The notes: generated from the sequence alone by a model not told the origin. Counted from the first letter of the stretch, positions 7,517 through 17,500 are shown. The stretch: 64,000 nucleotides of DNA from Ardenticatenaceae bacterium (GCA_011525915.1 WYBM01000033.1:51148-115147); one strand, 5' to 3'. Numbers and translations are program-made.

Positions 7517-8542
7517 ATGGATAGGCACATGGCGTTACCAGATATAACTGCTCCTATACCGTTAGAAAAAGCCCCCCTGTTGTTGGAGGTATCTCACCTG
7601 TCTACCGACTTCTTGAACGAACATGCCCCGCCGGCCCACGCGCTGGTAGATGTGAGCTTCAGGCTGCGTGAAGGCGAGGTGTTGGGGCTGGTGGGCGAAA
7701 GCGGCTGCGGCAAGACGACGTTGATGCTGAGCTTGATGCGCTTGCTGCCAGCCAACGGCCGTATCACATCTGGCTATGTTGGCTTTATGGGCACAGACTT
7801 GCTGGGCCTTAGCGAAAAAGAGATGGCCGACGTGCGCTGGAAAAACATAGCGATGATCTTCCAGGGGGCGATGAACGCCCTTAACCCCGTAAAACGGGTG
7901 GGCGAACAGATTGCCGAAGCCATTGTGCAGCACAATTACATTACCGATAAGCAGGTGATCAACGGCCGTGTGGCCGAACTGCTTGACCTGGTAGGTATTG
8001 GCCCCGAACGAAAAGACCAATACCCACACCAATACTCCGGTGGCATGCGCCAGCGAGCGATGATCGCCATGGCCCTGGCCTGCAACCCCCAAGTTGTGAT
8101 TGCTGATGAGCCGACGACGGCCCTGGATGTGATGGTGCAAGCACAAATCTTGGAACTACTAGATAAACTCCGCCAGAAATTGGGGCTGTCCATTCTTTTT
8201 GTCACCCATGATTTGGGTGTGGTGGCTGAGATGTGTGACACGGTACTGGTAATGTATGGCGGCGTTACGGCCGAATACGCCAGTGTCGATGCCATCTACA
8301 ACCATCCTCAGCACCCGTACACACAGGAACTACTGCGGGCGTTCCCTGACCTGACAAAACCCACCGAACGGCTGGCCAGCATTCCCGGCTACCCACCGCG
8401 GCTGAATGCACTGCCGCCCGGCTGCCGTTTTGCCCCCCGCTGCCCGGCTGCCTTTGACCGCTGCCACCAGGAACAGCCCGCACTGCATGAGGTGAAAACC
8501 GGGCATTGGGCAAGCTGTCATCTGGTAGAGCAGGGAGATTAA
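7517..8542 (+). CDS. Oligopeptide ABC transporter ATP-binding protein, DppD/OppD family
   Basis: A 341-residue cytosolic ATPase subunit. Walker A is GESGCGKT (residues 60-67), the signature is YSGGMRQRAMIAMAL, Walker B is VVIADEPTTALD, and the H-loop is FVTHDLG. The C-terminal oligopeptide-transporter extension contains PGCRFAPRCPAAFDRC, whose cysteines are conserved in DppD/OppD and in some members bind an iron-sulfur cluster. It energises the two permeases as a heterodimer with the next gene product. The start ATG 7517 has no obvious ribosome-binding site; an in-frame ATG 7529 preceded by GGATAGG is an alternative. The start sits directly after a 26-bp palindrome. Family assignment is firm. 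Confidence 0.95.
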   Translation: MDRHMALPDITAPIPLEKAPLLLEVSHLSTDFLNEHAPPAHALVDVSFRLREGEVLGLVGESGCGKTTLMLSLMRLLPANGRITSGYVGFMGTDLLGLSEKEMADVRWKNIAMIFQGAMNALNPVKRVGEQIAEAIVQHNYITDKQVINGRVAELLDLVGIGPERKDQYPHQYSGGMRQRAMIAMALACNPQVVIADEPTTALDVMVQAQILELLDKLRQKLGLSILFVTHDLGVVAEMCDTVLVMYGGVTAEYASVDAIYNHPQHPYTQELLRAFPDLTKPTERLASIPGYPPRLNALPPGCRFAPRCPAAFDRCHQEQPALHEVKTGHWASCHLVEQGD

Positions 8543-8595
8543 CGACCGGCGAAACAAACAGCTTTCATCTTCAACCGCCACACTCAGAGAATCTT

Positions 8596-9585
8596 ATGAA
8601 CACAGTCATCGAAGTTACAAACTTACGCAAACTCTTCCCCGTCAAAAAGAGCCGCCTGTTTACCCGAGAAGAGAAATTTGTCCATGCCGTGGATGATGTT
8701 AGTCTGACGGTAGCGCCGGGTGAAGTGCTGGCCGTTGTTGGGGAAAGCGGCTGTGGCAAATCGACGCTGGCATTAACATTGTTGGGGTTGGAACGGCCGT
8801 CGGCTGGCAGCATTCAGATAAGCGGTCAGGAAATCACGACCCTCAGTGGCCGGCAAATGCGTGCCGTGCGCCGGCATATCCAGATGATATTCCAGGACCC
8901 CTACGAATCGCTCAACCCCATGATGACCGTGGGTGACATTGTCGCTGAGCCGCTGCACGTGCACGGATTGGCTAAAAACAAACAGGAACGGTGGCAGCGG
9001 GTAGTGGCGGCCCTGGAAGACGCCGGCTTAAAACCGGCGGAAAACTTTAGGTACCGGCTGCCACATGAACTGTCGGGTGGGCAGCGGCAGCGGGTGGTCA
9101 TTGCTGGGGCGCTGGTGCTGGAGCCGCAGCTGCTGATTGCCGACGAACCGGTCTCTATGTTGGATGTAAGCATTCGCGCCGAGATCTTGAATTTACTGCT
9201 GGAACTGCGTAACCGGCGCGGCATCTCCATTGTTATGATTACACATGATCTGGGCACTGTCGGTTATATTGCTGACCGCATTGCCGTCATGTACCTGGGC
9301 CGCATTGTGGAAATGGGCCCGGCCACGGCGATTTTGCAGAATCCACAACACCCCTACACCAAGGCACTGCTTTCTGTGGTGCCTGTGCCCAACCCCCGCC
9401 AGCGGCGGGAGCGCATCATTTTGCAAGGCGAGACCCCCAACCCTATTGACCTGCCGCCCGGCTGCCGCTTCCACCCCCGCTGCCCTGTGGTTCAGCCCCA
9501 CTGCCGCGAAGTGGATCCACAACTGCGCCCGATACCCGCTGGGCATGAGGTGGCTTGCCTGGAAGTTGAGCCAAAAATTAGATGA
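8596..9585 (+). CDS. Oligopeptide ABC transporter ATP-binding protein, DppF/OppF family
   Basis: A 329-residue ATPase subunit and the last gene of the importer operon. It begins MNTVIEVTNLRKLFPVKKS, with the LKKxFP opening typical of OppF. Walker A is GESGCGKS (residues 49-56), the Q-loop region is IFQDPYESLNPMMTV, the signature is LSGGQRQRVVIAGAL, Walker B is LLIADEPVSMLD, and the C-terminal cysteine block is PGCRFHPRCPVVQPHC. It forms the ATPase heterodimer with the DppD-like protein. ATG 8596 is preferred, since upstream in-frame starts (TTG 8506) would overlap the previous gene with non-conserved sequence. The ribosome-binding site is weak (AGAGAATC). A strong 15-bp hairpin follows the stop. 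Confidence 0.95.
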   Translation: MNTVIEVTNLRKLFPVKKSRLFTREEKFVHAVDDVSLTVAPGEVLAVVGESGCGKSTLALTLLGLERPSAGSIQISGQEITTLSGRQMRAVRRHIQMIFQDPYESLNPMMTVGDIVAEPLHVHGLAKNKQERWQRVVAALEDAGLKPAENFRYRLPHELSGGQRQRVVIAGALVLEPQLLIADEPVSMLDVSIRAEILNLLLELRNRRGISIVMITHDLGTVGYIADRIAVMYLGRIVEMGPATAILQNPQHPYTKALLSVVPVPNPRQRRERIILQGETPNPIDLPPGCRFHPRCPVVQPHCREVDPQLRPIPAGHEVACLEVEPKIR

Positions 9586-9589
9586 TGGA

Positions 9590-9620
9590 GACATCCGATT
9601 TCCCCGGGAAATCGGATGTC
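9590..9620. terminator. Strong hairpin ending the ABC importer operon
   Basis: GACATCCGATTTCCC (9590-9604) and GGGAAATCGGATGTC (9606-9620) form a perfect 15-bp stem around one base, 4 nt after the stop. No clean T-tract follows, so it may act as a 3' end stabiliser or a factor-dependent terminator. It lies between the rightward operon and the leftward gene ending at 9652. Confidence 0.65.
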
Positions 9621-9651
9621 TGGTAGGTATCAAAACCAGCCTTCGTTTTTG

Positions 9652-10194
9652 TTACGATGGGTGGCGTGTGGGCGTTGGCCGTGCCTGGCGTCGCCAGCGT
9701 ACAACGACAATGAACAGGCAGAGTACCGCCAGTGAAAAGGTGAGGAGCGGGAGGCGGGATGGTTGACGTTGGATGTTGTTAGAGGATGTCGCTATCTCAT
9801 TATCAGGTATTGGGGTGGGGTCGATCTTGACGGTTGTGGTGGCTAATACTTGGGTCAGACCAGGAATATTTGTGTCAACAGCCTGCACCAGATACACGGC
9901 CGTGGCCAGATCAGCCGGCAGTGTAAAAACCCGTGTAAAGTCACCATGGCCATCACATAATGCTTCCCCTAAAAGATAGTCACGGCCGTTGGCGGTTAAC
10001 ACCACCTGCACGGGTAAATCTGATAACAAGTTGATGCCCCGGATTTCTAGAGACGCACCTGGGGCTACCTGATACTGCCCCAGCACAACGGCCGGAGGGC
10101 CGTCATGGGCCTTGACAGGCAGTGTTACCCAACTCCAAACAGCCATCAGGTAGATAAAACACAACCAGAGGCCCCTTTTCTGATGTTTATGCAT
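9652..10194 (-). CDS. Secreted, C-terminally membrane-anchored small protein, unknown function
   Basis: A 180-residue protein with a signal peptide (basic MHKHQKRG, then LWLCFIYLMAVWSWVTL, ending near VKAHD). A 90-residue beta-rich ectodomain begins PPAVVLGQYQVAPGASLEIR and resembles an IPT/Ig-like fold. A Pro/Ser-rich spacer and one C-terminal transmembrane helix (LPLLTFSLAVLCLFIVVVRW) come next, then a basic tail (RRQARPTPTRHPS). This topology places the domain outside with a single anchor. It lies 76 bp downstream of the 5'-nucleotidase gene on the same strand with a 16-bp hairpin between, so they may be co-transcribed. No family is recognised; start ATG 10194 fits the signal peptide. Confidence 0.7.
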   Translation of the reverse strand: MHKHQKRGLWLCFIYLMAVWSWVTLPVKAHDGPPAVVLGQYQVAPGASLEIRGINLLSDLPVQVVLTANGRDYLLGEALCDGHGDFTRVFTLPADLATAVYLVQAVDTNIPGLTQVLATTTVKIDPTPIPDNEIATSSNNIQRQPSRLPLLTFSLAVLCLFIVVVRWRRQARPTPTRHPS

Positions 10195-10213
10195 AAACGT
10201 AGTCGTTATGGTT

Positions 10214-10266
10214 GAACGGGGTTTACAGGATGATCACGTTTGGCTTTCACCCTGTAAACCCCGTTC
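10214..10266 (-). terminator. Hairpin between 5'-nucleotidase gene and downstream secreted-protein gene
   Basis: GAACGGGGTTTACAGG (10214-10229) pairs perfectly with CCTGTAAACCCCGTTC (10251-10266), a 16-bp stem with a 21-nt loop. It begins 4 nt after the nucleotidase stop when read on the minus strand. The T-tract is poor, so it may be a partial terminator or a stability element. Confidence 0.6.
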
Positions 10267-10270
10267 AGCA

Positions 10271-11932
10271 TTAGGGTGTCACAACCGGGCAGGCCGTGGC
10301 GCCGCTGGTGGTACAATGAATCCGCCCTTGAATGGTGGGGGAAATAGGTGAATTGGCCGTAATGTAATCGGCCACAACCTGGTCCATAATCTCGCGGGTG
10401 GTAGCCTGGCTGATCAGCACAGGGTAGCCATCGCCCCCATTGGCCATAAAATCATTCGTGGCCAGGGTATAGTTGCTGGCGCTGGTCAGGTCTACGGCCG
10501 GGCCTGTGCAGCTGCCATTGGCAGCTTGCCGTACAGCGCCGGTTACCCGGTTGCCGGCTGCGGCGGCGATATCATAGGTAAAGCAAAGGCCAGAGACTTG
10601 GGGGAAACGGCCGTTGACACCGGGCATGGCCGAAACGCCATTTTCCAGGATCGCTTTTAATTGCGCTCCCGTCACCTGAAGGGTCACGACCACATTGCCG
10701 AATGGCAAAACGGTTAATACCTGGCCCCTAGAAATAGGATAGGGTGGTGGTGTATACGCCGGGCAAAAGTCGGTGGGGTTGTCCACCGTAGGGCAGGTCA
10801 GGTCGGCGCGCAGGCCGCCGGAGTTCGTAACGGCAAAGTCAACGTTATAACGCAGACGCATGGCATCCGTGGTCACATTGCCTACCCGCGACTCACAGGT
10901 GCGCCCGGCCGATTGGCCACAGGCGTCAGCACGGGGAATAAACATGTTGGCCTGCCCGATTACCTGGCCCAGAATGGGTCCCAGGGCATCACGGTAAGGT
11001 TGCAGCATATCTACAATGGCCTGATCGGGCGTTACCGCACTGGCCAGGGGGGTGACAAACGTTGCCGAGCGGTCTATCAGATGGCCATCGCTGGGGTTCA
11101 CCGTGAGCAGGGTGCGGGCATACGTGACGCCCCTGCTGCGGTTTTCCACCACCAGGGTGTTATTAATAATCCCGCTATATTGAAAGTCAGTGTGGTCGCC
11201 CACAATAAGATGGAAACGGTTAACACTGTTGGCAAAGTCAATCAGCGGGCCGTAGGGCGCCCCTGTGCCCGGATCAAACCCGGTAACGCCCATGTGCGTG
11301 ATGATGATAAATACACGTGCGCCTTCTTGTTTGGCCGCCAGACGGGCCCGATTGGCGGCTCTTACCGGGTCGGTCACCTGGATGGTGCCAAAACTGCCGG
11401 GAAATACCAGGGTAGGCGCCTCTGGATTTGTGAGGCCGATGACGGCAACCTTAACACCACCCACGTCAAAAATCTGGTAGTCGGCAACCCCGCTGAGGTT
11501 GGCATCCCGGTTTTGCAGGTTGGCAGATACATAGGGGAAGTCGGCCAGGTCTATCATTTGTTGCAAATGACCAATGCCCCGGTCGAAGTTGTGGTTGCCA
11601 AGGGTGTCGGCATCAAACCCCATCAGGTTCATAGCCAGGACAGCCGGTTCTTCATTAAAGAAGCTGGAAAGCGGGGGGGCAGCGCCATAGGCGTCGCCTG
11701 CTGTCAACGTGAGTGTGTTGGGGTTCGCGGCCCGCTCGTTTTGAAAGTAGGTGGATAAAACGGCGGCGCCCCCGACACCATTGATAGGGTCCAACTGGGC
11801 ATGCCAGTCAGAGACGGAGAGGATTTGAATGGTAACGGGTTGATTGCTGCCGGCAGAGGCAGAACTGATAGCGGCTGTAAGCACCAACAATACTATGGCC
11901 GCCAGAATGAGAACTTTATTCACTCGCTGCAT
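10271..11932 (-). CDS. Secreted bifunctional metallophosphatase/5'-nucleotidase (UshA-like)
   Basis: A 553-residue exported enzyme. A signal peptide (NKVLILAAIVLLVLTAAISS ASA) is followed by a calcineurin-type metallophosphatase domain with SDWHAQL (Asp42, His44), LTAGDAYGAAPPLS, LGNHNFDRG, IITHMG and GDHTDF, matching the five metal-binding blocks. The C-terminal 5'-nucleotidase domain has NSGGLRADL and the substrate-stacking region near GVNGRFPQVSGLCFTYD. It releases phosphate and nucleosides from extracellular nucleotides. In GDHTDF the second block residue differs slightly from the usual GHTH/GHSH pattern. The start ATG 11932 has ribosome-binding site GGAGGA about 7 nt upstream. The end of the coding region lacks a recognisable anchor. 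Function within the family (nucleotidase, 2',3'-cyclic phosphodiesterase, UDP-sugar hydrolase) is not certain. Confidence 0.9.
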   Translation of the reverse strand: MQRVNKVLILAAIVLLVLTAAISSASAGSNQPVTIQILSVSDWHAQLDPINGVGGAAVLSTYFQNERAANPNTLTLTAGDAYGAAPPLSSFFNEEPAVLAMNLMGFDADTLGNHNFDRGIGHLQQMIDLADFPYVSANLQNRDANLSGVADYQIFDVGGVKVAVIGLTNPEAPTLVFPGSFGTIQVTDPVRAANRARLAAKQEGARVFIIITHMGVTGFDPGTGAPYGPLIDFANSVNRFHLIVGDHTDFQYSGIINNTLVVENRSRGVTYARTLLTVNPSDGHLIDRSATFVTPLASAVTPDQAIVDMLQPYRDALGPILGQVIGQANMFIPRADACGQSAGRTCESRVGNVTTDAMRLRYNVDFAVTNSGGLRADLTCPTVDNPTDFCPAYTPPPYPISRGQVLTVLPFGNVVVTLQVTGAQLKAILENGVSAMPGVNGRFPQVSGLCFTYDIAAAAGNRVTGAVRQAANGSCTGPAVDLTSASNYTLATNDFMANGGDGYPVLISQATTREIMDQVVADYITANSPISPTIQGRIHCTTSGATACPVVTP

Positions 11933-12228
11933 AACACTTTTCCTCCATAAAAATAATATAAATTTATCATTGACTTGTCTTGAAGCGGTTTTATCTTCCT
12001 ATGATGTCATCAGTGAGGGCCTGAGACAGCGGCGTGTTATAAAACACGGCCGCTTGGATCACCGTTTTTCACTTTGCTGCTCCAGGTAGCTGTTCCCTCG
12101 TTTTTGTTGCGTCCTCCTTCTTACGCTCCTTATGATTGCTCCTGCGCCTCTATTTTCGCCTGAGTTGCTTACACAGAAACTTACCTGATAGGCAGTATCA
12201 CGGCCGTATTTGGGAAAACAGAAATTAA
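11933..12228. other. Intergenic region with one hairpin
   Basis: This 296-bp spacer separates the 5'-nucleotidase start from the end of the P1 peptidase gene; both are on the minus strand. It contains AT-rich promoter-like sequence near 11945-11975 and a hairpin at 12029-12053 (AGCGG, CGTGTT / AACACG, GCCGC with one bulge) that could terminate the peptidase transcript. I see no coding region. Confidence 0.5.
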
Positions 12229-13290
12229 TCAACGGTTAATGGTAGCCGCCGTCATCACCTGCTGCAGCCTATCCAGGGGCAGCGCATGGGCGGTGCGCCC
12301 TTTATAACCCGTCATGGTTTCGGCGGCCGTCAGGACATTAAGAATAGCTTCTTCCACCGCCTCTGCCAACGCGCTGAAGAGTGGGTTCATCTTGTGCCCG
12401 GGCAGCGTTTGCACCGTTACCGGTTCCTGAGCGTTGGCGGGCAGGTGATTGCCGGTGGCAAAGGCCAGGAAGATGTCTCCGCTGCCATTATGCCCAATGC
12501 CGCCAACACGTGAGAAGCCTACCGCCGCCCGCTGTGCCAGCCGCCGACACTGGTGGGGCAGCAGCGGTGCGTCTGTACCCACTACAATGATAATGGAACT
12601 GCTGGCCGCCGGTTCGTTATCCCACGGCTGTGGTATATCGGCCAGCAGGCGGCCCACCGGCAGGCCATCGACCCGCAAATCTTCACGGGCGCCGTGGTTA
12701 GCCTGTACCAGCACGCCGATGGTGTAACCATCTACTACCCGGGACGCTGTACCAATCCCCCCCTTAAAGTCATGGCAGATCATCCCGGTGCCGCCACCCA
12801 CGTTACCCTCGGCTACCGGCCCTGGTTTAGCCTCGGCGATGGCCTGGTAAACATGTTCCTTTTTGATGTGAAAGGCGTCCAGGTCATTTAGCCAGCCATC
12901 CCATGTTTCCGCTACCACAGCCAGGGCAGACAGATCGGTGAGCCCTTTTTCCTGGCCATAAGCCACCAGTGCTTCATGCACCGTGCCCACATGATGGGTG
13001 GTGGTCAGGGCAATAGGGTAACAAAGCAGGCCAGATTCCGCCAGCCAGTGCATGCCGGTCATTTCCCCGCAGCCATTAAAGGCGTGGTAAGCGGCGAAGC
13101 AGTTGTCTTGCCAGATGTGCCCGGCGCGGGGCATGATCACGGTAATGCCGGTGCGGGCGATACGCGGCCGGTCGTAGATGAGCGTTTTGTGGCCCACCCA
13201 GACGCCCGGTACATCGGTAATAGCATTATGTGGGCCTGTGGGATAGGTGCCAATAGTGATGCCCCAATCGCGCAAACGGGCACGGGTCAT
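12229..13290 (-). CDS. P1 family peptidase (DmpA/BapA-type Ntn hydrolase), downstream paralogue
   Basis: A 353-residue cytosolic enzyme of the DmpA/beta-peptidyl aminopeptidase family. These are made as inactive precursors that cut themselves before a Ser nucleophile. The cleavage block is GHNGSGDIFLAF, with Ser270 as predicted nucleophile after Gly269. Also present are GNVGGGTGMICHDFKGGIGT, which lines the active site, and the conserved N-terminus GTYPTGPHNAITDVPGVWVG. I chose ATG 13290 because its ATGA overlaps the stop of the upstream paralogue and GGAGGC is correctly spaced; ATG 13302 would lie on the ribosome-binding site. It is about half identical by eye to its neighbour. These enzymes remove N-terminal D-, L- or beta-amino acids, and the substrate here is unknown. 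Confidence 0.92.
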   Translation of the reverse strand: MTRARLRDWGITIGTYPTGPHNAITDVPGVWVGHKTLIYDRPRIARTGITVIMPRAGHIWQDNCFAAYHAFNGCGEMTGMHWLAESGLLCYPIALTTTHHVGTVHEALVAYGQEKGLTDLSALAVVAETWDGWLNDLDAFHIKKEHVYQAIAEAKPGPVAEGNVGGGTGMICHDFKGGIGTASRVVDGYTIGVLVQANHGAREDLRVDGLPVGRLLADIPQPWDNEPAASSSIIIVVGTDAPLLPHQCRRLAQRAAVGFSRVGGIGHNGSGDIFLAFATGNHLPANAQEPVTVQTLPGHKMNPLFSALAEAVEEAILNVLTAAETMTGYKGRTAHALPLDRLQQVMTAATINR

Positions 13291-14381
13291 AGAAGCCTCC
13301 ATTTGTCGCCGGTCTGGCGATAGTCATGCATGATTTGTTGCAGGTCATCCAGGGGCAGGGCATAGACGGTACGGCCGTCTTGTCCTACCATCGTCTCGGC
13401 CATGCACATGGCATTTAAGATAGCCTCTTCCACGGCTTCGGCAGTGGCATCAAACAACCTGTCCATGTGCGAATGGGGGATCATCTTGATGTGGCGCAGG
13501 AAGGTGGTGCCCTGCGCGGGCAGGTGGTTGCTGGTGGAAAAGGCCAGGAAGATGTCACCGCTGCCATTATGCCCGGTGCCGCCCACACGCGCCAGTCCTA
13601 CGGTGGCCCGCTGGGCCAGGCGCGTGCATTGCACCGGCAGCAGTGGCGCGTCGGTGGCAATAATGATGATGATCGAACCGGTTTGCAGTGGCCGCCGGGC
13701 TAGCACCGGGATACGCTCTCCGTTAATAATCTGGCCTACGGGCACGCCATCTACGCGCAGCATGGCCCGCGTGCCATAATTGGCCTGTATCAGCACGCCA
13801 ACGGTATATTGCCCTTCTTCCAGGGCCACCAGTCGTGACGCTGTGCCTATGCCCCCTTTGAAGTCATGGCAGATCATGCCGGTGCCGCCGCCGACATTGC
13901 CTTCAGTGACCGGGCCACTTAGGGCGCTCTCCAGTGCCAGCAGGGCATGGACCTTGTCTACATGGAAGGCGTTGATCTCGTTCAGCCAGCCGTCATAGGT
14001 TTCGGCTACCACGGGTAGAAAAAAGCTGCGTGTATATCCGTGGCGTACAGAATATTCTACCAGGGCGTCACGCACAATACCCACCTGATGGGTGTTGGTC
14101 AGGCCGATGGGCGAACCTAACATGCCAGACTCGGCCAGCCAGGGTAGGCCGGTCATTTCACCGTTGCCATTAAAGGAGTGGAAACCGGCAAAGGCGTAAT
14201 CATGCCAGATGTCTTCCCGTGGCAAGACCATGGTGACGCCGGTGCGGGCCAGGCGTGGTTCGTCGTAGATAAGGGTGTGGTGGCCGACGCGCACGTCAGG
14301 CACGTCAGTGATGGCATTGTGGGGGCCAGTGGGGTAGGTGCCAATGACAATGCCTAAGTCACGTAAGCGGGCACGATTCAT
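13287..14381 (-). CDS. P1 family peptidase (DmpA/BapA-type Ntn hydrolase), upstream paralogue
   Basis: A 364-residue enzyme closely related to the next gene product. It has the same N-terminal block (GTYPTGPHNAITDVPDVRVG), GNVGGGTGMICHDFKGGIGT around 161-180, and the self-cleavage block GHNGSGDIFLAFS with Ser274 as the expected nucleophile. The start ATG 14381 is preceded on the minus strand by GGAGAATC. Its stop TGA overlaps the next ATG (ATGA), so the two are translationally coupled and may form mixed oligomers or act in sequence. A loop between residues 184 and 192 and a stretch near 292-303 are longer than in the partner. The pair is the product of a tandem duplication. A role in using unusual peptides taken up by the nearby oligopeptide importer is an inference. 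Confidence 0.92.
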   Translation of the reverse strand: MNRARLRDLGIVIGTYPTGPHNAITDVPDVRVGHHTLIYDEPRLARTGVTMVLPREDIWHDYAFAGFHSFNGNGEMTGLPWLAESGMLGSPIGLTNTHQVGIVRDALVEYSVRHGYTRSFFLPVVAETYDGWLNEINAFHVDKVHALLALESALSGPVTEGNVGGGTGMICHDFKGGIGTASRLVALEEGQYTVGVLIQANYGTRAMLRVDGVPVGQIINGERIPVLARRPLQTGSIIIIIATDAPLLPVQCTRLAQRATVGLARVGGTGHNGSGDIFLAFSTSNHLPAQGTTFLRHIKMIPHSHMDRLFDATAEAVEEAILNAMCMAETMVGQDGRTVYALPLDDLQQIMHDYRQTGDKWRLL

Positions 14382-14453
14382 GGGATTCTCCTGTTAGTTT
14401 ACAGTACAAAGTCACGGCCTGATCTCTTGAAGGGCGGCCATGAAACCGGTACA

Positions 14454-14482
14454 ATTATAGCCACATTGGCTTTTGTGCTTAA
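14454..14482 (-). promoter_or_regulatory. Candidate promoter for the P1 peptidase pair
   Basis: On the minus strand, TATAAT (14459-14454) lies 17 bp after TTAAGC (14482-14477), a weak -35. It would give a leader of about 65 nt before ATG 14381. The rest of 14382-14588 holds the opposing promoter region of the large secreted protein, with GGGAGGTAAT just before ATG 14589. Confidence 0.4.
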
Positions 14483-14588
14483 AACCCAACCAGCGTGTTT
14501 GTTGTGAAGGGAAACAAGAACACTTTGGCGGAGCTAAATCCAATAGAACATATATCTTAAAACCAGTCTGTTTTCATAGGGAGGTAAT

Positions 14589-17500
14589 ATGTCTACACGT
14601 CATTTTCGTCAGTTTGTGATGTTGTGTTTGTTTGTGGGGGTGGCTACGGCCGTGTTTTTTATAATGCTCAATGGCCAGCCCCGGGCACAAGAGGGTGGGC
14701 CGCCACGAACCAGCCTGGAGTTCCCCCCCCACTATCCCCTGGCTGAGCCGTCAGGCCAAATCCCGTTAAACCGTGAAGTGTTAACAGTGCTGCCAGCCAC
14801 CAAAATGGTATTTCAATCCTACCGGGATGCCAATTGGAATATTTACATAGGGGATGATGATGGCACGAATCAGACTCGGGTTACCAGCCATATCCGCTCT
14901 GACATTCATCCTCATCTGAATCGAGGCGCAACGCAGGTAGTATACGCTTCTAAAGCAGATGATCATGATTATGAAGTATACAAAATTAATGTGGATGGCA
15001 GTCAAAACACCCCGCTCACCAACAACAGTGCTGACGACGGTAACCCGATGTGGTCGCCAGATGGGTCTAAGATTGTTTTTGAGTCTTATCGGGATGGGCA
15101 GGCAGAAATCTATGTAATGAATGCCGATGGCACGAATCAGGTGCGCCTAACCACGCATGGCGACTTTGATGGCATGCCGACGTGGTCGCCAGATGGCAGC
15201 AAAATTGCTTTTGTCTCTCGACGTACCGGGTATCGTATCTGGGTGATGAATGCTGATGGCAGTAACCAGGTTCAACTTTCCAACCAGGCTGTGAGCTTAC
15301 ATCCACGCTGGTCACCAGACGGTTCCATGATCGCTTATGATGCCGACGGCGACAATAATGGCTGGCAAGAGGTGTGGCTCATGAATGCTGATGGTAGTGA
15401 TCAGCATTATGAGTATAGTGAGTATAACGGTACAGATACATGGGTGGGAGGCTGGTCACCAGACGGCCGTTACATTACGTTTACAAATATCCACTTTGTT
15501 TATTACCAGGGAAACTGGTATTGGGATGCCGCCTACCTGGACGCCTGGAACTATAGCCATAATTCCAGGTTTCGGCTTAGCTACAGCGGCCTGGATTGGT
15601 ACCCGCATTGGCAAACCAGCGATGGCCAACCCCCGGTATCCCAGGTTCAGTTTTTGGGTTCACCATCCCCAGGCCCCATCCCTGTCTATTGGTCAGGAAC
15701 GGACACAGGCGGGTCTGGCGGTATCCGTCATTATGATGTCCAGGCCAAAACCGGGGCTAATGGCCCCTGGACAAACTGGCTTATGGGCACAACAGAGACA
15801 TCGGCACACTATCCTGGCACTGGCGGTAACACCTATTATTTCCGTGTACGCGCTTATGATCTGTACTACAACGTTGAAAGCTGGCCGGATACCCATGATG
15901 CCGTGACCACCGTTGAAAACCTGCCCCCACAAAGCTATATGAATGCGCCGCTGCCCTACAGCCGCTACGACGATAATCCATCGCTTACCTGGGGGGGGGA
16001 TGATTATGGTGGTTCGGGAATAGCTACCTACGATGTCCAATATCGCTTGAACAATGGCACCTGGAATGATTGGCTGGTTAATACAGCAGCTAAAGGGGCC
16101 AATTTTGATAATGGTGTTGGCGACAGCGGCGATGTGATCTATTTTCGTGTCAGAGCCATTGACCGTGCCCAAAATCATGAAGAGTGGCCAGGCCCCGGTG
16201 GCGAAGTCAGTTCTACATTATATCATTGGGGTATTCAGGGAACAGCCTTTGATAATACAAATACGCCGGTATCTGGCATTTCTGTACTGACGAACCCACC
16301 AGCGTCAGGGATGATAGCCGATGATAAAGACGGCCGTTATGGCGCTTACGTGGTAGCCGATACGGCCAATTATAGCGCTGGCTGGAGCAAAAATGAGTAC
16401 GGCCCCTTGCCAAGCACGCTCTTTGCCGCCGGAATGGATACAAACATGAATGTGTGGCTCCCCCCGGCCCATAATATCGTTTCTAACTGGGACTTTGAAG
16501 ATGGTCCGGCCCAATCAGGTTGGCAATTAGAGGGCGCAGTACCGCCGATCATTACAGATTTCGTAAAGCATACAGGTCATTACGGGGTCATGTTTGGTGA
16601 TCGTTCGTTAAGCCTCAGCCCAATGGAAATTATAGGTGATGGCTTTAACCAAAGGATTGTGGTAGATGCTGAAGGTACTATACACATGCTATGGAATCAG
16701 GGCACCACAATGTATTATCGTTACCGATTAGCCGGTGGTGACTGGTCACAAATTCAGCTTGTTTCAAACGATCAGTATATTATCGGAGAGTTATTAGCTG
16801 ATCAATTTGGCAATCTTCACGCATTGGGAGGCCTAGGTGCTGATAATCTTTACTATTATCACTATGATAAAACGACGGGACAGTGGTCTATGACCACGGT
16901 TGTCAATGATGATGGCGATTGGGTTTATAATCCACAACTCGCTGTTGATTCTTACGGAAAAGCGCACGTTGTTTGGGATTTTCACATATCCGGTGATTGG
17001 TGGGGCCAGGCCGTGTACAGTTATCAATTAAGTGATGGTACATTTTCACCCCCCATCACATTTGAGGATAATTTCGGTAGCGCTGGTGAAGTAAAAATAG
17101 CCTTTGACGGGCAAAACCAGGCTCACGTCACCTGGCTTTCAGCAAATATGAACAATGAGTCCAAAATTATGTATGTTTCCGGCCTACACGGAAACTGGCT
17201 AGAGCCACAGGATCTGACGGGTGTTCTGAATGGATCTGCTTCCGCTCCCTTACTATCTGTAGCGCCGGGAGGTAGGGTCTATATTTTTTGGACTAAGTAT
17301 CTCAACGATGAAACCAATGTCTACTACAAGTATCGGGAACCTATCGGTGTCTGGTCTGACGTGTTACCTGGTCCCCAAGTTCAATACTCTAGGATTGTAA
17401 CGGCCGTAGACGGCGAGGGCAGCCTGCATTTAATGTGGCGAAATGATAACGGTGCAATATTTTATACACAAAAGGGCCCCCACTCTGGATGGTTACCGGT

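Noticed and set aside
10913..11758. 281-codon rightward frame antisense to the 5'-nucleotidase gene
   Set aside because: The minus strand has the full set of metallophosphatase motifs. The antisense frame has none and lacks a start signal.
14441..14454. Second LacI-type operator (TGAAACCGGTACAA) before the P1 peptidase genes
   Set aside because: Only the left half matches TGAAACCGGTTTCA; the right half is not symmetrical. A chance half-site is likely.
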